From: UBA5794 sp963714375
GTDB taxonomy: Bacteria; Actinomycetota; Acidimicrobiia; Spongiisociales; UBA5794
Assembly: GCA_963714375.1 (NCBI GenBank)
Contig: CAVQOG010000006.1
Coordinates: 124,001-188,000, forward strand
Length of the DNA: 64,000 nucleotides
Direction: 5' to 3'
The first letter of the stretch is position 1. The number at the start of each line of letters is the position of its first letter. The translations under genes were made by a program, and so were the position numbers. Positions 62,719 to 64,000 of the stretch are shown here, piece after piece. The notes below the pieces were generated by a model. It was not told the DNA's origin and made no database searches. It saw only the letters and a list, made by a program, of their open reading frames with translations.

Positions 62719-62746
62719 ACCCTACTACGCGTCGGGGCCTGTCGAA
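62719..62746 (-). promoter_or_regulatory. Possible pyr operon promoter
   Basis: TTCGAC (62746-62741) and TAGGGT (62724-62719, fitting the actinobacterial TAnnnT -10) with 16 bp spacing, in the end of nusB. It would start transcription a few bases before the PyrR hairpin, leaving a leader of about 190 bases. Weak -35, so tentative. Confidence 0.35.
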
Positions 62747-63108
62747 TCTCGAGCCTTGGATGCCGCGGCGTCGAGGACGCCATTGATGAACGCTCCACTT
62801 CCTGCTGTTGAATAGGTTTTCGCGAGTTCGACGGCTTCGTTGATCACGACTGCTTTCGAGAGTTCGGTGAACAGCAACTCGAAGGTGGCGAGTCTCAGAA
62901 TGTTTCGATCCACGACAGCCATCCGTTCGATACGCCACGAAGTCGAGACAGACCCAATCAGCTCATCAATCTGGTCGAGATGCTCAATGACTCCCGACGC
63001 CAGATGCGCCGCTCGTGCCGATACGTCGGATGTGTCGATCTCGTCCGCGCCGGTCGAGTCGTGTGCATAGAGGACGCCGAGGGCATCAGCTCGGTCAGTC
63101 TCCCTCAT
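62725..63108 (-). CDS. nusB: Transcription antitermination factor NusB
   Basis: 127 aa all-helical protein: DALGVLYAHD near the start and the conserved VVINEAVELAKTYSTAGSGAFINGVLD C-terminal region. Binds boxA RNA with NusE. Slightly short N-terminus. Start overlaps the efp stop (ATGA). Confidence 0.94.
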   Translation of the reverse strand: MRETDRADALGVLYAHDSTGADEIDTSDVSARAAHLASGVIEHLDQIDELIGSVSTSWRIERMAVVDRNILRLATFELLFTELSKAVVINEAVELAKTYSTAGSGAFINGVLDAAASKARDSTGPDA

Positions 63109-63665
63109 GTCACACGCGTGATGTAGTCACCCGTGCGTGTATCGATCTTGAGCACATCGCCCTGTTCGATGAACAGCGGGGCCTGCACGATCTTGCCTGT
63201 GCTCAACGTAACCGGCTTCGTTGCGCCCGAAACACGATCACCCTTGACCCCGGGTTCGGCAAAGGCGACTTCGAGCTCCACTGATGCGGGAAGCTCGAGA
63301 TCCACCGGTGTTGCCTCGAACATGGCGATCCGAATGGTCATCCCCTCAGTCAGAAAGTCTGCACGATCACCGACTAGCTCAACGGTGAGAGCCGACTGCT
63401 CATAGGTCTCGCCATCCATGACGTGGAAACCCAAGTCATCGCTGTACAGATACGTGAAGTCACGGCGGTCGATCCGAGCACTCGGGAGGCTCTCGCCCGC
63501 GCGGTACGTGCGATCGATTACGGCACCCGACCTGGCGTTCTTGAGCTTCATGCGAACAAAAGCCTTGCCCTTGCCTGGTTTGACGTGTTGGTATTCGACA
63601 ACCGAGAACAAACCCTCAGGCAGGTTGAGCGCCATTCCTGGCTTGACGTCATTGGTTGAGATCAT
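63105..63665 (-). CDS. efp: Elongation factor P
   Basis: 186 aa from ATG 63665, preceded by GAGGAG at 6 bases (TTG 63668 is just upstream). KOW-like domain I with the tip loop HVKPGKGKAFVR (Lys 34 at the modified position), OB domains II and III ending GDYITRVT. Relieves stalling at polyproline. Order aroB ... efp-nusB-pyrR is typical. Confidence 0.96.
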   Translation of the reverse strand: MISTNDVKPGMALNLPEGLFSVVEYQHVKPGKGKAFVRMKLKNARSGAVIDRTYRAGESLPSARIDRRDFTYLYSDDLGFHVMDGETYEQSALTVELVGDRADFLTEGMTIRIAMFEATPVDLELPASVELEVAFAEPGVKGDRVSGATKPVTLSTGKIVQAPLFIEQGDVLKIDTRTGDYITRVT

Positions 63666-63743
63666 CAATGCTCCTCTACGGTGGCTCGCTGGGTGCCATG
63701 CCTGTGCGTCGACCTGCGTCGTCGTGCGTCGTCGTACCGACTC

Positions 63744-64000
63744 TCAGGCAGACAGACCGACGGCATCCAACGCGATCCGTACGGTAGCGTCGTTGACTGC
63801 TTCGACGACAGGGACGCCAAAGTCCTTGAGGAGCACCATCCGAAGACCAGAGGCGTCCCGCTTCTTGTCCTTCGCCATGAGCGCCCTCACCTGATCGACC
63901 TTGACTGACGAATCAACTCGGGTTGGAAGGCCCATCTTCCCAAGGAGCTCGGACTGTCGAACCTCACCGGTGAATCCCATGGCAGCGTGTGACGCAGCAC
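63744..64000 (-). CDS. aroB: 3-dehydroquinate synthase, C-terminal part (cut by window edge)
   Basis: The last ~85 codons are visible; the start is beyond the right edge. SHAAMGFTGEVRQSELLGKM followed by GLPTRVD and MAKDKKRDASGLRMVLLKDFG match the C-terminal helical domain of AroB, where K-D-K-K is a conserved active-site run. Shikimate pathway step 2. Gap to efp is 78 bases and holds GCGTCGTC micro-repeats only. Confidence 0.85.
   Translation of the reverse strand, partial: AASHAAMGFTGEVRQSELLGKMGLPTRVDSSVKVDQVRALMAKDKKRDASGLRMVLLKDFGVPVVEAVNDATVRIALDAVGLSA

Overview
This 64 kb window is a dense, housekeeping-rich piece of an actinobacterial chromosome. The evidence is a complete Pup-proteasome locus (ARC/Mpa, Dop, Pup, PrcB, PrcA, PafA, PafB, PafC), mIHF, a DUF4193 protein, a Holin-X-type protein, an ArfA-like OmpA protein and a HelY-type helicase. 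The exact lineage cannot be proven from the window. The absence of tatA/tatC between pafC and helY and the moderate GC suggest an early-branching class such as Acidimicrobiia (inference). I see no rRNA, tRNA, CRISPR array, insertion sequence or prophage. No stretch longer than 300 bases lacks a gene or a recognisable leader.

Layout, low to high coordinate; most genes are on the minus strand, so transcription runs right to left. (1) 1-4.8 kb: recN (cut by the edge), nadK, tlyA, a small protein, an M20 peptidase and a GNAT acetyltransferase, then a DUF998 membrane protein divergent from a TetR regulator with its own membrane protein (4.8-6.1 kb, plus). (2) 6.2-11.2 kb: polyprenyl-phosphate mannose synthase-like GT2, DUF4193, a diacylglycerol-kinase-like protein, HelY helicase and a zinc-ribbon protein. 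(3) 11.4-21.5 kb: pafC-pafB-pafA, prcA-prcB-pup-dop-arc, trmI and four small membrane or basic proteins. (4) 21.6-33.7 kb: MFS permease, ArfA/ArfB-like pair, DivIVA-type protein, a ceramidase-like membrane domain in one reading frame with a threonine dehydratase, a lipoprotein, thiI, a DUF389 protein and a complete OpuC-type osmolyte ABC transporter. (5) 33.8-41.8 kb: cupredoxin lipoprotein, tyrS, 3-methyladenine glycosylase, pheT-pheS, a SpoU methylase, rplT-rpmI-infC. (6) 42.0-47.3 kb: FMN-riboswitch-controlled ribD-ribE-ribBA-ribH, a REC-GGDEF response regulator and rpe, with a plus-strand PPK2 at 47.3-48.1 kb. (7) 48.2-64 kb: fmt, def, priA, coaBC, rpoZ, gmk, mihF, then the pyrimidine operon pyrF-pyrD-carB-carA-pyrC-pyrB-pyrR and nusB, efp, aroB (cut by the edge).

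The genes work together as tightly coupled operons: many neighbours overlap by ATGA, GTGA or TGATG, implying translational coupling. The pyr operon covers all de novo UMP steps except pyrE and is preceded by a PyrR-site leader containing a previously unlisted 51-codon ORF and a terminator-like palindrome. The pheST pair has a phenylalanine-containing leader peptide plus terminator. infC starts at AUC, and tlyA and the glycosylase gene both appear to start at CTG in a CTGA overlap with the preceding stop. These leader and start-codon features, the ceramidase-dehydratase reading frame and several short-repeat clusters are the most unusual items; no obviously new multi-gene defence or mobile system is present.
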